Positions 27,993 to 37,088 of a stretch of DNA of 64,000 bases are shown in pieces. The stretch's first letter is position 1. Each line of letters starts with the position of its first letter. The notes under the pieces are model-generated. The model was not told the DNA's origin. It ran no database searches and saw only the letters and a program-made list of their open reading frames with translations. Source of the DNA: [Haemophilus] felis (GTDB lineage: Bacteria > Pseudomonadota > Gammaproteobacteria > Enterobacterales > Pasteurellaceae); NCBI GenBank assembly GCA_002015125.1, contig MUYB01000001.1, positions 1 through 64,000 on the forward strand, read 5' to 3'. Made by a program: the position numbers and the translations under genes.

Positions 27993-27993
27993 A

Positions 27994-28770
27994 TTATTCT
28001 GCAATATCACGTTTAAACACAAATTCAGTTTCTGTGGAGTTCTGTGCATCAAACCAATAACCACCTAAATCAAATTCTTTCAATTGTTCTACTTCAGTTA
28101 AGCGGTTTTGAATCAGATAACGGCACATTAAACCACGCGCTTTTTTGGCATAAAAACTAATGACTTTGTACTTCCCATTCTTGTTATCTAAAAACACAGG
28201 TTTAATAATCGTTGCATTTAATTGGCTTTCTTTAACAGATTTATAATATTCATCAGAGGCTAAATTGACTAATACATTATCCCCTTGAGCGTCTATTGCT
28301 TGTTGTAAATGGGTTGTAATAATATTTCCCCAAAACGCATATAAATCTTTACCCATAGGATTTGCCAATTTAGTTCCCATTTCTAAACGATATGCTTGCA
28401 TTAAATCTAAAGGTTTTAATAGACCATATAAACCAGATAGCATACATAAATGCTGTTGTGCAAATAACACATCATTTTCAGATAAACTTTCAACCGCCAA
28501 ACCTGTATAAACATCACCTTTAAAGGCATAAATTGCAGCTCGAGAATTCTGCGTATTATGTTCTTTTTGCCATTCAGCAAAACGAGCGCAGTTAAGCCCC
28601 GCTAATTTATCGCTAATGGACATCAAAGAAGCAATTTCAGCGGGAGAAAATTGACGACAAATATCAATTAATTGCTCGCTATACTTAGTTAATTGTGGCT
28701 GAGTAAACTCAAATGAAGGAACTTCATTTTCAAAATCTAAAGTTTTGGCAGGAGAGATTATGGCTAACAT
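27994..28770 (-). CDS. yaaA: Peroxide stress protein YaaA (DUF328)
   Basis: YaaA limits intracellular iron and DNA damage during hydrogen peroxide stress, and family members bind DNA. The 258 residues start with the signature [14 protein letters not shown] and include [30 protein letters not shown] and [13 protein letters not shown], all hallmarks of the family. The length matches. It lies 24 bp downstream of ung and 1 bp upstream of the lipoprotein, so ung-yaaA-lipoprotein may form an operon. A DNA-repair and oxidative-stress pairing with ung is biologically sensible but inferred. Confidence 0.96.
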   Translation of the reverse strand: MLAIISPAKTLDFENEVPSFEFTQPQLTKYSEQLIDICRQFSPAEIASLMSISDKLAGLNCARFAEWQKEHNTQNSRAAIYAFKGDVYTGLAVESLSENDVLFAQQHLCMLSGLYGLLKPLDLMQAYRLEMGTKLANPMGKDLYAFWGNIITTHLQQAIDAQGDNVLVNLASDEYYKSVKESQLNATIIKPVFLDNKNGKYKVISFYAKKARGLMCRYLIQNRLTEVEQLKEFDLGGYWFDAQNSTETEFVFKRDIAE

Positions 28771-28794
28771 ATTGTTGTTCCTAATAAAAAATAA

Positions 28795-29463
28795 TTAAAG
28801 ATTGGAAAGATGCCAATCAATCGGCGTTAACCCTTGCTGTTCAAGATATTGATTAGCTTTAGAAAAATGACCACAGCCAAAAAATCCACGATGAGCAGAT
28901 AACGGAGAAGGGTGCGGTGCGGTTAAAACACAATGTTTATTACGGTCGATAAACTGCCCTTTTTTCTGAGCATGACTCCCCCACAGCATAAAAACAAGGT
29001 TTTCTCGATACTCATTTAAAACGCTAATTACTTTATCGGTAAAGGTTTCCCAGCCAAAATTCGCATGAGAATGAGCAATGCCTTGTTCCACGGTTAACAC
29101 CGTATTCAACATTAATACCCCTTGTTGCGACCAAGAAATTAAATAGCCATGATTTGGGATCTGAAAACCGACAATATCCTTTTGCAATTCCTTATACATA
29201 TTTGCTAAAGAAGGGGGAGGTTGAACGCCTGGTTTCACCGAAAAAGCTAATCCATGAGCTTGATTCGGCCCATGGTAAGGATCTTGGCCTAAAATCACCA
29301 CTTTAACCTCGCCAAATTCAGTTAATTTAAAAGCGTTAAACACCTCTTCGTTAGGCGGATAAATAATTTTTCCATCTGCTCTCGCTTGATTAACTTGCTG
29401 TAAAATTTTCTGAAAATAAGGCTGTTTTTTTTCACAACCAAGCACTTCTTTCCACGTTTTCAT
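28795..29463 (-). CDS. ung: Uracil-DNA glycosylase (family 1)
   Basis: Ung removes uracil from DNA at the start of base-excision repair. The 222-residue protein carries the family 1 water-activating loop [18 protein letters not shown] (catalytic Asp in QDPYH), and the leucine-intercalation loop [13 protein letters not shown] with the catalytic histidine. It ends in the usual short IDWHL tail. The length is normal. A 282-bp spacer separates it from the divergent grcA gene and holds an FNR site that more likely serves grcA. Confidence 0.97.
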   Translation of the reverse strand: MKTWKEVLGCEKKQPYFQKILQQVNQARADGKIIYPPNEEVFNAFKLTEFGEVKVVILGQDPYHGPNQAHGLAFSVKPGVQPPPSLANMYKELQKDIVGFQIPNHGYLISWSQQGVLMLNTVLTVEQGIAHSHANFGWETFTDKVISVLNEYRENLVFMLWGSHAQKKGQFIDRNKHCVLTAPHPSPLSAHRGFFGCGHFSKANQYLEQQGLTPIDWHLSNL

Positions 29464-29607
29464 AGCGGTACCTTTGGGTAGAATTTAACCTTGTTGATCA
29501 TTATAAAGAAGCCTAGAATAAATTCATAGACCGAAGCAAAATGTTAATAAAATGTAAAATTAATGTTGCATTATTTTTAATTTAAAATCAAAGACATAGA
29601 TATTATC

Positions 29608-29621
29608 TTGATATTTATCAA
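29608..29621. promoter_or_regulatory. FNR-binding site upstream of grcA
   Basis: TTGATATTTATCAA matches the FNR consensus TTGAT-N4-ATCAA at all ten positions, 125 bp before the grcA ATG. A weaker half-conserved copy (TTGAAATCATCAA, 29670-29682) lies nearer the start. E. coli yfiD also has two FNR sites. Anaerobic induction of grcA is expected. Confidence 0.8.
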
Positions 29622-29745
29622 AACAGAAAAAACACCACCTAAAAAGTCTTTGTTCCATATCAAAATAATTTGAAATCATCAAAAATCTTGATAAAATTTT
29701 GCGCGTTTAAATTGATTAACTCATCGCCAATTAGGAGGCATACAA

Positions 29746-30129
29746 ATGATCAAAGGTATCCAAATTACCCAAGCAGCAAATGACAATTTATTAAATTCAT
29801 TTTGGTTATTAGACAGTGAAAAAGGCGAAGCTCGTTGCTTATGTGCAAAAGGCGATTTCGCAGAAGATCAAGTAGTAGCAGTAAGTGAATTAGGAAAAAT
29901 TGAATATCGTGAATTACCAGTTGATGTTGCTCCAACAGTAAAAGTAGAAGGTGGTCAACACTTAAACGTGAACGTGTTACGTCGTGAAACATTAGAAGAT
30001 GCAGTTAAACACCCAGAAAAATACCCACAATTAACTATTCGTGTTTCTGGCTATGCAGTACGTTTCAACTCATTAACACCGGAACAACAACGCGATGTAA
30101 TCACTCGTACTTTCACAGAAAGCCTATAA
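29746..30129 (+). CDS. grcA: Autonomous glycyl radical cofactor GrcA
   Basis: GrcA (YfiD) is a spare C-terminal radical domain that rescues oxygen-damaged pyruvate formate-lyase. The 127-residue protein ends in the glycyl-radical domain with [17 protein letters not shown], where Gly102 is the radical site, the same position as in E. coli YfiD. TAGGAGG precedes the ATG. The upstream spacer holds a perfect FNR site, fitting anaerobic induction. The gene is monocistronic: a strong terminator follows 40 bp after the stop. pfl genes are not in this window. Confidence 0.97.
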   Translation: MIKGIQITQAANDNLLNSFWLLDSEKGEARCLCAKGDFAEDQVVAVSELGKIEYRELPVDVAPTVKVEGGQHLNVNVLRRETLEDAVKHPEKYPQLTIRVSGYAVRFNSLTPEQQRDVITRTFTESL

Positions 30130-30168
30130 TTTAGCTATTTAACTTACATAAAGTTATAAATCATTAAG

Positions 30169-30198
30169 ACCGTTTACTAAATCGTAAACGGTTTTTTT
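30169..30198 (+). terminator. Terminator after grcA
   Basis: A 9-bp stem ACCGTTTAC / GTAAACGGT (loop TAAATC) followed by seven T. The remaining 130 bp to the proA stop hold nothing I can identify. Confidence 0.9.
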
Positions 30199-30331
30199 TA
30201 TCTTTTAATCGTTCCCCTTTCATTATCCTCTCCTCGCTCTCATACAGAAAAGAAGAGAGAAAATTCTTAAAGCTCTTCGGAGAGAGTGCAATCAAAAAAG
30301 TAGGGCAGGCTTTTTTCTAACTACACTTAAA

Positions 30332-31591
30332 TTAAGCGCGAGAAATATAATCTCCAGTACACACCCATTTATAGGTGGTTAAAGCTTCCAATCCCATTGG
30401 ACCTCGTGCGTGCAATTTTTGTGTGCTTACCGCCACTTCCGCGCCCAAACCAAATTGCCCACCGTCGGTAAAACGTGTGCTTGCGTTCACATACACCGTA
30501 GCAGAATCCACTTGAGCAATAAATTGTTGTGCCAATTGTTGTGAGCTTGTCAAAATACCGTCAGAATGCTGGCTACCATATTCGCGAATATGCGCAATCG
30601 CTTGGTGAATATCCTCTACCACAACCACGTTCAAATCATAAGAGAGCCATTCTTGGCGAAGCTCCTGCTCTTGCACAGCAAAAGCGCTATCTGTGCAATT
30701 TTGTAAAATTACCAATGCTTCCTCGTCAGCATGGAAATTCACTTTTTTAGAGGCTAAATGGTTAGCTAATTTGGGTAAAAACACCTTAGCGATGCTACGT
30801 TGTACCAATAAGGTTTCTAAAGTATTACAAGTGCTTGGCCGTTGAGTTTTAGCATTTTCAATAAGAGGTAAGGCTTTATCTAAATCCGCACTTTCTTCTA
30901 CAAACAAATGACAAACACCAATTCCACCCACAATCACAGGAATAGTAGAATGTTGTTTGCATAATTCATGTAATCCCGCTCCGCCACGAGGAATTATCAT
31001 ATCTACATAAGCGTCAAGTTTAAGCAATTCCATAACTAAGGCTCGATCAGGATCAGTTATCGCCTGTACCGCCTCTTTAGGTAGCCCAGCCTGTTGTAAC
31101 GCCTCCTGCACCACTTCCACCAAAATTTTGTTTGAATATTGAGTTTCTTTTCCGCCACGCAAAATCACCGCATTGCCTGTTTTCAAACATAAGGTTGCCA
31201 CATCAATAGTAACATTCGGGCGCGCTTCGTAAATTGTACCAATCACGCCTAAAGGAACTCGCACACGCTCAATGCGTAAGCCACTATCTAACACACCGCC
31301 ATCAATAATTTTTCCCACAGGATCGGGCAAAGAAATCACATGACGCACATCATTAGCAATTGCGCTTAAACGAGATTTGGTAAGCAATAAGCGATCAATT
31401 ATCGCCTCTGATAAACCATTTTCTTGTGCAAGTTGAATGTCTTTTGCATTTGCTTGCAAAATACGTTCTGATTGTTGTTCTAATTGATCTGCAATTAGCG
31501 ATAAAGCTACATTTTTTTGTTGCTGAGAGAGTTGAGAAAGGATAAAAGCTGCTTGTTTTGCTTGCTTACCAATTTGTTGTAGTTCGCACAT
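30332..31591 (-). CDS. proA: Glutamate-5-semialdehyde dehydrogenase (gamma-glutamyl phosphate reductase)
   Basis: ProA carries out the second step of proline synthesis, reducing gamma-glutamyl phosphate with NADPH. The 419 residues have an aldehyde-dehydrogenase fold with [18 protein letters not shown], the nucleotide site ILRGGKE, and the catalytic cysteine in [14 protein letters not shown] (about Cys255). The length is normal. proB is not adjacent. Upstream of its start, only 33 bp separate the gene from the TTAAACAA repeat at which the IS1016-bounded block is inserted. The insertion may therefore have changed the proA promoter. Confidence 0.97.
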   Translation of the reverse strand: MCELQQIGKQAKQAAFILSQLSQQQKNVALSLIADQLEQQSERILQANAKDIQLAQENGLSEAIIDRLLLTKSRLSAIANDVRHVISLPDPVGKIIDGGVLDSGLRIERVRVPLGVIGTIYEARPNVTIDVATLCLKTGNAVILRGGKETQYSNKILVEVVQEALQQAGLPKEAVQAITDPDRALVMELLKLDAYVDMIIPRGGAGLHELCKQHSTIPVIVGGIGVCHLFVEESADLDKALPLIENAKTQRPSTCNTLETLLVQRSIAKVFLPKLANHLASKKVNFHADEEALVILQNCTDSAFAVQEQELRQEWLSYDLNVVVVEDIHQAIAHIREYGSQHSDGILTSSQQLAQQFIAQVDSATVYVNASTRFTDGGQFGLGAEVAVSTQKLHARGPMGLEALTTYKWVCTGDYISRA

Positions 31592-31624
31592 AAATATACC
31601 TGTGAATTTGAAATAAAAATAACA

Positions 31625-31632
31625 TTAAACAA
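31625..31632. repeat. Left 8-bp target-site duplication (TTAAACAA)
   Basis: TTAAACAA directly abuts the GGGGCTG end of the IS1016-like element. The same eight bases directly abut the outer end of the IS remnant at 37126. IS1595-family elements such as IS1016 typically duplicate 8 bp. Confidence 0.85.
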
Positions 31633-32345
31633 GGGGCTGTAGTAGATTAGCCCTAAATTTCACACCATTTTCTTAACGTTTTAAGTTGCTCTTTGGGTGT
31701 CCCAAAATTAAACCGAAATTCACATTCTTTCAAGAATAAAGGAAAGTTTTTTCGGTTAATTCCATTATATTTTCGGAGTATCCGCTTAGCTTGATTCCAA
31801 AAATTCTCAATGCCGTTGATGTGATTTTGTTTCACTGCAAACAGTTCCGAATGGTTAATTCGTTCGTGGTGAAATTCGCTCACATCAAGGGCATCATAAC
31901 TACGATAAGTGTCTGTATAAACCCAGCTGTCAGGCTTGATTTTCCTTGCTATAACAGGCATTAGCGTTGTTGTTTTCGTATCATTGACGACCACAGTAAA
32001 CACTTTCCCTTGCCTTTTCAACACCCCAAAAACAGCCACTTTTCCTGCTGCTCCACGACCTCGTTTTCCTTTACGATGTCCACCGAAATAGCTTTCATCC
32101 AACTCAACTTGTCCGTCAAATACTTCATCAGCCTCAAGTGCTAAATGATAGCTAATGACTTCACGGATTTTACGATAAAACAAGATCGCTGAATTGGGCT
32201 GAATACCAAGTAAATCCGCTGCTGAACGAGCTGTTACTTCTAGTACAAAAAACTCAAGGAGCCTTTTCTGTATAGATTTCTTTAATTTACAATGAGTTAT
32301 CTTCATTTTTGTAGATTAACATACTAGCTAATCTACGTCAGCCCC
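31633..32345 (-). mobile_element. IS1016-like insertion sequence (IS1595 family)
   Basis: The 713-bp element has terminal inverted repeats GGGGCTGTAGTAGATTAGC (31633-31651) and, read inward from the right, GGGGCTGACGTAGATTAGC (32327-32345), matching at 17 of 19 positions. It contains one intact transposase gene. The 8 bp to its left (TTAAACAA) and right (AAAAATTA) differ, so this copy by itself lacks a target duplication. The matching repeat lies at 37127 instead. Confidence 0.93.
31653..32306 (-). CDS. IS1016-type DDE transposase (IS1595 family)
   Basis: The 217-residue protein catalyses movement of the element. The three acidic active-site regions appear intact: VELDESYFGG, VYTDTYRSYDAL, and the late INGIENFWNQAKRILRKYNGI segment with its conserved His/Glu-type residues. 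The N-terminal helix-turn-helix (TARSAADLLGI) should bind the inverted repeats. The full family length and the absence of stops suggest it is functional. The stop codon lies immediately inside the left inverted repeat. Its first codons (MKITH) recur in the adhesin fragment at 37.1 kb. Confidence 0.94.
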   Translation of the reverse strand: MKITHCKLKKSIQKRLLEFFVLEVTARSAADLLGIQPNSAILFYRKIREVISYHLALEADEVFDGQVELDESYFGGHRKGKRGRGAAGKVAVFGVLKRQGKVFTVVVNDTKTTTLMPVIARKIKPDSWVYTDTYRSYDALDVSEFHHERINHSELFAVKQNHINGIENFWNQAKRILRKYNGINRKNFPLFLKECEFRFNFGTPKEQLKTLRKWCEI

Positions 32346-32896
32346 AAAAATTATGCTAATCCTGGTCCATTAGGCTTATGTGGTTTTGCTTTAACAACTT
32401 GGCTACTCAGTTTAATCAACGGTGGTTTTTTGATAGCCAAAACATCGGTTTTGTTTTAGGTATGGCTTTTGCATTTGGTGGTACCGCTCAAATGTTTGCT
32501 GGAATGTTTGAATACAAAAAAGGTAATACCTTTGGTTTCACTGCGTTTATTAGTTATGGTGCATTTTGGTGGTCTTGGGCGTTAATTACCGTATTCTTCA
32601 AAGGTAATGCAGAACCTGCATTTATCGGCTGGTACTTAACTGTTTGGGGAACATTTACACTAATGATGTTCTTAGCAACCTTCAGCAAACCAAAAGCATT
32701 GCAAGCAATCTTCTTTTTCCTAACCTTAACTTTCTATACATTAGCTTTCGGTGATGCAACTGGCAATCATGGGATCGTAAATGTAGGCGGTTATTTAGGT
32801 TTAATCACTGCATTATGTGCATTCTATTTAGCCGCTGCAGAGATGATCAACGAATCTTATGGTCGAACAGTTTTACCAATTGGAGAGAAAAAATAA
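32346..32896 (+). pseudogene. satP: Truncated, frameshifted acetate/succinate transporter gene satP
   Basis: SatP (YaaH) imports acetate and succinate. Directly after the IS, the frame starting at 32346 reads NPGPLGLCGFALTTW, the family's NPAPLGLxGFGMTT N-terminal motif, but the start codon, first codons and promoter are gone. At a run of six T (32426-32431) the frame breaks. From there a second frame carries the rest (GMAFAFGGTAQMFAGM, FEYKKGNTFGFTAF, GRTVLPIGEK end). Restoring one T would rejoin the two frames. So the gene has two independent lesions: an IS-linked 5' deletion and a one-base loss. The longest ATG frame starts at 32378 and has an out-of-frame N-terminus. Confidence 0.9.
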
Positions 32897-32911
32897 GCTT
32901 ATTTTTTCAAC

Positions 32912-32950
32912 AAAAGAGCTGAAAAAGTCTATTTTTCAGCTCTTTTTGTT
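32912..32950 (+). terminator. Terminator after satP remnant
   Basis: A perfect 15-bp stem AAAAGAGCTGAAAAA / TTTTTCAGCTCTTTT with a 5-base loop, followed by TGTTTT. Confidence 0.9.
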
Positions 32951-32955
32951 TTAAA

Positions 32956-32971
32956 TGTGAACTGAATCACA
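32956..32971 (+). promoter_or_regulatory. CRP-binding site upstream of ald
   Basis: TGTGAACTGAATCACA matches the CRP consensus TGTGA-N6-TCACA at all ten positions, 135 bp before the ald start. It suggests that alanine use is induced under carbon limitation. Confidence 0.8.
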
Positions 32972-33009
32972 GTCTTTATTTTCTTTTGTGAATATAATGT
33001 AAATAAGTT

Positions 33010-33044
33010 GTTACACCCCAACTATAAATTATAGTTAGTGTAAC
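33010..33044. promoter_or_regulatory. Large dyad between CRP site and ald (operator or leader hairpin)
   Basis: GTTACAC-CCC-AACTATA-AAT-TATAGTT-A-GTGTAAC: two nested 7-bp perfect arms on each side of a 3-base centre, with a small internal bulge. It lies 62 bp before the ald ATG. It could bind an Lrp/AsnC-type or other dimeric regulator, or fold in the mRNA leader. No regulator gene is adjacent. Confidence 0.6.
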
Positions 33045-33105
33045 GATTACTGCTGTTTTGTAAAAAATAGCAATATAACTAAAAAACTTTCATAAGGAGA
33101 ATAAA

Positions 33106-34215
33106 ATGATTATTGGTTGTCCAAAAGAAGTAAAAGTTCAAGAGTACCGCGTTGGTTTAACGCCTGCTAACGTACAATCTTATGTTGAAGCTGGACATAA
33201 AGTTTACATTGAAAAAAATGCTGGAGCAGAAATTGGGTTTAGTGATGAAGCATACGTCAAAGCAGGTGCAGAAATCACGGATAAAGCAACGTTATTTGCG
33301 AAAAGCGATATGATTATCAAAGTTAAAGAGCCGATTGAATGTGAATACGACTACTTTAGAGAAAACCAAATCCTTTATACCTACCTCCACCTTGCAGCAG
33401 ATAAACCCCTCACAGAAATGCTTCTAGCGAAGAAAATTCAAGCTGTGGCTTATGAAACTATTAAAACCCCTACAGGTTTACCTTGCTTAGCGCCAATGAG
33501 TGCGATTGCTGGTCGTTTAGCAACTCTTGAATCTGCAAAATATATTCAAAAAACCTTCGGTGGCGCAGGCGTATTATTAAGTGGTACCGCGGGCACTCCA
33601 AAAGCAAAAGTTGTGATTTTAGGAGGTGGCGTAGTAGGTCTTAATGCAGCACAAATCGCCATGGGTATCGGTGCTGATGTAACGATTTTAGATATTAACG
33701 CAGAACGTTTAGCTTATATCGATCAAATTTTCGATATGAAGATCAAAACTCGCACTAGTTCAAGAGGTAATATTTTAGATTTATTACCTGACGCGGATGT
33801 GGTTATCGGTGCAGTATTAATCCCTGGTGCAAAAGCTCCACATTTATTACGCCGTGAAGATCTTAAATTAATGAAAAAAGGCGCGGTTTTAGTAGACGTT
33901 GCAATCGACCAAGGTGGTTGTTTTGAAACATCAAAACCAACCACACACAATGAACCAATTTATGAAGTTGATGGTGTAATCCACTACTGTGTAGCAAACA
34001 TGCCAGGCTGTGTAGCACGCACTTCAACCTTAGGTTTAACTGATTCAACATTAAACTATGGTCTGAAAATCGCTAAATTAGGCGTGAAAGAGGCTTGTCT
34101 TTCTGATCCAGCCCTTTTACAAGGCTTAAATACCTATAACGGTAAATGTACATTCAAAGGCGTAAGTGATGCCTTTGGTTTAGCATACACTGCACCAGAA
34201 GCAGCGTTAGCTTAA
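33106..34215 (+). CDS. ald: Alanine dehydrogenase
   Basis: Ald reversibly deaminates L-alanine to pyruvate and ammonia with NAD. The 369 residues start MIIGCPKEVKVQEYRVGLTP. They include the catalytic Lys74 in IIKVKEP and His95 in YTYLHLAAD at the positions expected for this family. A Rossmann motif (VVILGGGVVGLNAAQIAMG, about 168-186) follows, then the DVAIDQGG active-site segment. AAGGAG precedes the ATG. Upstream lie a perfect CRP site and a large dyad; downstream are a terminator and a sodium-coupled transporter gene. Alanine uptake plus deamination is an attractive joint role, but the transporter substrate is inferred. Confidence 0.97.
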   Translation: MIIGCPKEVKVQEYRVGLTPANVQSYVEAGHKVYIEKNAGAEIGFSDEAYVKAGAEITDKATLFAKSDMIIKVKEPIECEYDYFRENQILYTYLHLAADKPLTEMLLAKKIQAVAYETIKTPTGLPCLAPMSAIAGRLATLESAKYIQKTFGGAGVLLSGTAGTPKAKVVILGGGVVGLNAAQIAMGIGADVTILDINAERLAYIDQIFDMKIKTRTSSRGNILDLLPDADVVIGAVLIPGAKAPHLLRREDLKLMKKGAVLVDVAIDQGGCFETSKPTTHNEPIYEVDGVIHYCVANMPGCVARTSTLGLTDSTLNYGLKIAKLGVKEACLSDPALLQGLNTYNGKCTFKGVSDAFGLAYTAPEAALA

Positions 34216-34230
34216 TTTAATATAAAAAAT

Positions 34231-34252
34231 GGGCGTAGTAATACGCCCTTTA
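34231..34252 (+). terminator. Terminator after ald
   Basis: A 7-bp G+C-rich stem GGGCGTA / TACGCCC with a 4-base loop and a short T tract. Confidence 0.8.
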
Positions 34253-34363
34253 TTAACTTTTAGACGAATACTTGATTATTTTTTATCGTCTTTTCATCGT
34301 TTTTCTAACAATGCAGTTTTCATTAGAAAAATTCCTCCCCTAATCCTTTGAGAGGTGTACACA

Positions 34364-35716
34364 ATGACAACAAAAAATCGACAATCTTGGTCTAGTCGAT
34401 TGACCTATGTATTAACCGTTGCAGGTGCAACGATTGGTTTTGGTGCAACTTGGCGTTTTCCTTACTTAGTGGGTGAAAATGGTGGCGGTGCTTATGTTTT
34501 ATTATTTTGTATTGCAATGATCGTCATCGGCATTCCAATGATCCTTGTGGAAAACGTTATCGGAAGACGAATTCGTGTCAACTCTATTGACGCTTATGGT
34601 GGCGAAGCCAATGGAAAAAAAATTAATCCTGCGTGGAAAATTCTAGGCTATATGGGATTACTCGGTTCATTTGGTATTTTAGCCTACTATATGGTGCTTG
34701 GTGGATGGGTGCTTACCTACATTGGTAGCTTAATTACGGGCAATTTAGATTTATCCGCTCCCGTAACTAATGAGCTTACATCAACATTCTATTCAGATCA
34801 CATTCAAAATAGCCCTGTTTCTATTCTGCTCTATACCGCTTTATTCGTATTAGCAAACTACATTATTCTTGCTAAAGGGGTAATGGACGGTATCGAACGT
34901 TCTGTGCAATATTTAATGCCAATTTTATTTGTTTTCCTATTAGTTATGATTGTCCGCAATGTAACATTACCGGGGGCAATGGAAGGTATTAAATTCTATC
35001 TCGTACCTGATTTCTCAAAAATAACGCCTAAACTGTTTGTGTTCGTACTAGGTCAAGTCTTCTTTGCATTAAGTCTTGGTTTCGGCGTGTTAATTACCTT
35101 ATCAAGCTATCTTGATAAAAAAGAAAATCTCGTAAAAACCGCTACAATTACAGGTGTAGTAAATACCTTAATTGCACTTGCCGCTGGTTTTATGATTTTC
35201 CCTTCATTATTCACTTTCGGCGTTGCACCAAACTCAGGACCAACCTTAGTATTCCAAAGCTTGCCAATCGTATTCTCCCATATGCCATATGGTACCGTGT
35301 TCGCTACGATTTTCTTTAGTTTATTAATGATTGCCGCACTTACCACGTCCCTGACAATCTATGAAGTGATCATTACCATATTGCAAGAAAGAACAAGGCT
35401 TAGTCGCAAACAATCTATCGCAGTGACGTTAGGGGTCATCTTTGTGTTAGGTAATATTCCATCAGTGCTTGGAGATAGCACTTGGAAAGATTTCACCATT
35501 ATGGGTAAAAGCATCTTTGATACTTTTGATTATGTCAGTGGTAATATTTTGTTTATCTTAACGGCACTTGGTGGGGCGATTTTCGTTGGTTTCGTTCTAA
35601 AAGATGAGGCAAAAAAAGAATTGGGTGCAAGTGAAAGTTTTACCAAAATATGGTTCAATTACGTGAAATATGTTATTCCTGTGATTATTCTTGTGATTTT
35701 TTATAACTCGCTTTAA
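34364..35716 (+). CDS. Sodium-dependent transporter, NSS/SNF family
   Basis: The 450-residue protein belongs to the neurotransmitter:sodium symporter family (LeuT/TnaT fold). It has 11-12 membrane helices. The signature of helix 1, GATIGFGATWRFPYLVGENG, holds the unwound sodium and substrate site. GVMDGIERSVQYLMP and the helix 6 region are also typical. Substrates are usually amino acids or amines coupled to sodium. The ATG at 34364 has GAGAGG about 8 bp upstream; the in-frame GTG at 34355 is an alternative that overlaps the ribosome site. Its place after ald suggests alanine import, but this is inference. Confidence 0.92.
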   Translation: MTTKNRQSWSSRLTYVLTVAGATIGFGATWRFPYLVGENGGGAYVLLFCIAMIVIGIPMILVENVIGRRIRVNSIDAYGGEANGKKINPAWKILGYMGLLGSFGILAYYMVLGGWVLTYIGSLITGNLDLSAPVTNELTSTFYSDHIQNSPVSILLYTALFVLANYIILAKGVMDGIERSVQYLMPILFVFLLVMIVRNVTLPGAMEGIKFYLVPDFSKITPKLFVFVLGQVFFALSLGFGVLITLSSYLDKKENLVKTATITGVVNTLIALAAGFMIFPSLFTFGVAPNSGPTLVFQSLPIVFSHMPYGTVFATIFFSLLMIAALTTSLTIYEVIITILQERTRLSRKQSIAVTLGVIFVLGNIPSVLGDSTWKDFTIMGKSIFDTFDYVSGNILFILTALGGAIFVGFVLKDEAKKELGASESFTKIWFNYVKYVIPVIILVIFYNSL

Positions 35717-35728
35717 TGCGTTATTAAA

Positions 35729-35765
35729 CACAATCCGCACGTTTCACATGCGGATTGTTATTTTA
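35729..35765. terminator. Terminator between transporter and adhesin fragment
   Basis: A 9-bp stem CAATCCGCA / TGCGGATTG with a 9-base loop, then TTATTTTAT. It lies between convergent genes. Confidence 0.82.
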
Positions 35766-35768
35766 TAT

Positions 35769-37088
35769 CTATTTATTAAGCAATTTTTCTATTTTACTTT
35801 CCAATAAACGAATTCTTTCCTCATAACTTTGATTTCTTTTATGAAGGTCGTTAATTTTCATTTCATAGGATCTCACTGCATTTTTTAACGCACCAATTTC
35901 TATGTGGCTATGCGTTGGTTGCTGACTGTGTGTCGTTTTAGCTCCAAAAGCAAAGCCAATACCTGCACCAACTCCCCAAGCACCGCTTGTGTCATAAGCC
36001 CCTGTAATTTTCCAAATCATATTATTTGTATTGTTTTGTCCAGATAAACCAAGGGCAAGGGCTGCTTCACCGCGGTATGAGCCAACGCCAATACCAAAGG
36101 TTTGGCTTTGAGTACTGTTTTGTGCAGTTGGCACGTTAGCAGAAGCGATTGCACTAGCAATACCACCATAAGCATTTTGTTCAAGACGATTAACTTTTGA
36201 GGTAAGTCTATCAACTGGGGCAAATTTCTCATTTAATTGTCTCACATTGACCACCTCATCATCCTCTACCCCATCAGCAACACCAGAAAGTCTGCCATAT
36301 TGGTCGATACGAATTGTTTTTGCATCAGCACCCGTACCTGTCGTCAACGAAATACTGTCTGAATGTAACACTATTTGCGAACCATTGTGGCGTGTCAAGG
36401 TTAAGTTGTGGTTTTCTTTTGATTTAATAGCGTTTACATTGGTTAGATTTTCTTTAACATCCACAATATATTTGATTTTTCCTGCCTCAGTGTCATTTTT
36501 CGTTATAGTGGTATTCGTACTTGCTTCTACAATAAATTCGTTTGTAGAAGCAATGGCCGAATCAATTTTATCTCTTGTTGCCTTATCAAGCCCGATAGTA
36601 ACAATGCCATTTGCTTCCGTTGAGATTGCGATACCTGATTTAACCACTCCAACATCACTACCATTCGCCGTTCCTGCTTTAAAGGTCAACCCATCGGAAA
36701 GCTTGACTGATTTTGCGGCCTCTGTGTTGTATTTATATTTTATTTCTAATCTATCAAGGGCGTTACCTACTTGCGTATCCGTAACTAAAATATTTTTACG
36801 TTTCGCCGCCTCTGTAATATTGGCATTTTTGGAAAGTGCTTTCGCATAATTTTGTTGTGCAACTTCCTCTAATGCACCTTGGTCATTGTTCACTAAATTT
36901 GAACCGTCTTTTTTCGCAAAGTTATCTGTGGTGTAAGAGGTAACGCCTGAAGCGGTAACTAATTTGTTAGCATCAGCATTATTCGTGCCACCATTAGGGG
37001 GATTCGCTATGGTATTGGTTGCCAGTTTGGTTGCGAGTTTAGTGGTGTCAATGCCTAGTGTGAATTTCGCCCCATGAGCTATTTTCAT
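35769..37088 (-). CDS. 5'-truncated trimeric autotransporter adhesin fused to IS1016 start codons
   Basis: The 439-residue product is the C-terminal part of a YadA/Hia-type trimeric autotransporter. It has a passenger/stalk with repeats (DGLTFKAG, GIVTIGLDKATRDKID, ISLTTGTG...KTIRIDQYGRLSGV), a head-to-stalk neck (DDEVVNVRQLNE), a coiled coil, then the YadA anchor (VGSYRGEAALALGLSGQ, WGVGAGIGFAFG). There is no signal peptide. Its first five codons, ATGAAAATAGCTCAT, match the IS1016 transposase start in 13 of 15 bases, so the start is borrowed from an IS remnant. Without a Sec signal it cannot reach the surface and is probably a relic. A coiled-coil tail of about 50 residues follows the anchor, which normally ends the protein. 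Confidence 0.9.
   Translation of the reverse strand: MKIAHGAKFTLGIDTTKLATKLATNTIANPPNGGTNNADANKLVTASGVTSYTTDNFAKKDGSNLVNNDQGALEEVAQQNYAKALSKNANITEAAKRKNILVTDTQVGNALDRLEIKYKYNTEAAKSVKLSDGLTFKAGTANGSDVGVVKSGIAISTEANGIVTIGLDKATRDKIDSAIASTNEFIVEASTNTTITKNDTEAGKIKYIVDVKENLTNVNAIKSKENHNLTLTRHNGSQIVLHSDSISLTTGTGADAKTIRIDQYGRLSGVADGVEDDEVVNVRQLNEKFAPVDRLTSKVNRLEQNAYGGIASAIASANVPTAQNSTQSQTFGIGVGSYRGEAALALGLSGQNNTNNMIWKITGAYDTSGAWGVGAGIGFAFGAKTTHSQQPTHSHIEIGALKNAVRSYEMKINDLHKRNQSYEERIRLLESKIEKLLNK

Noticed and set aside
28910..28925. GGTGCGGTGCGG as an uptake signal sequence
   Set aside because: It lacks the AAGTGCGGT core and lies in the conserved HPSPLSAH coding region of ung.
36247..36849. A 200-codon frame on the plus strand
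   Set aside because: It is exactly antisense to the adhesin passenger and reflects its repetitive codon pattern; no ribosome site or homology.
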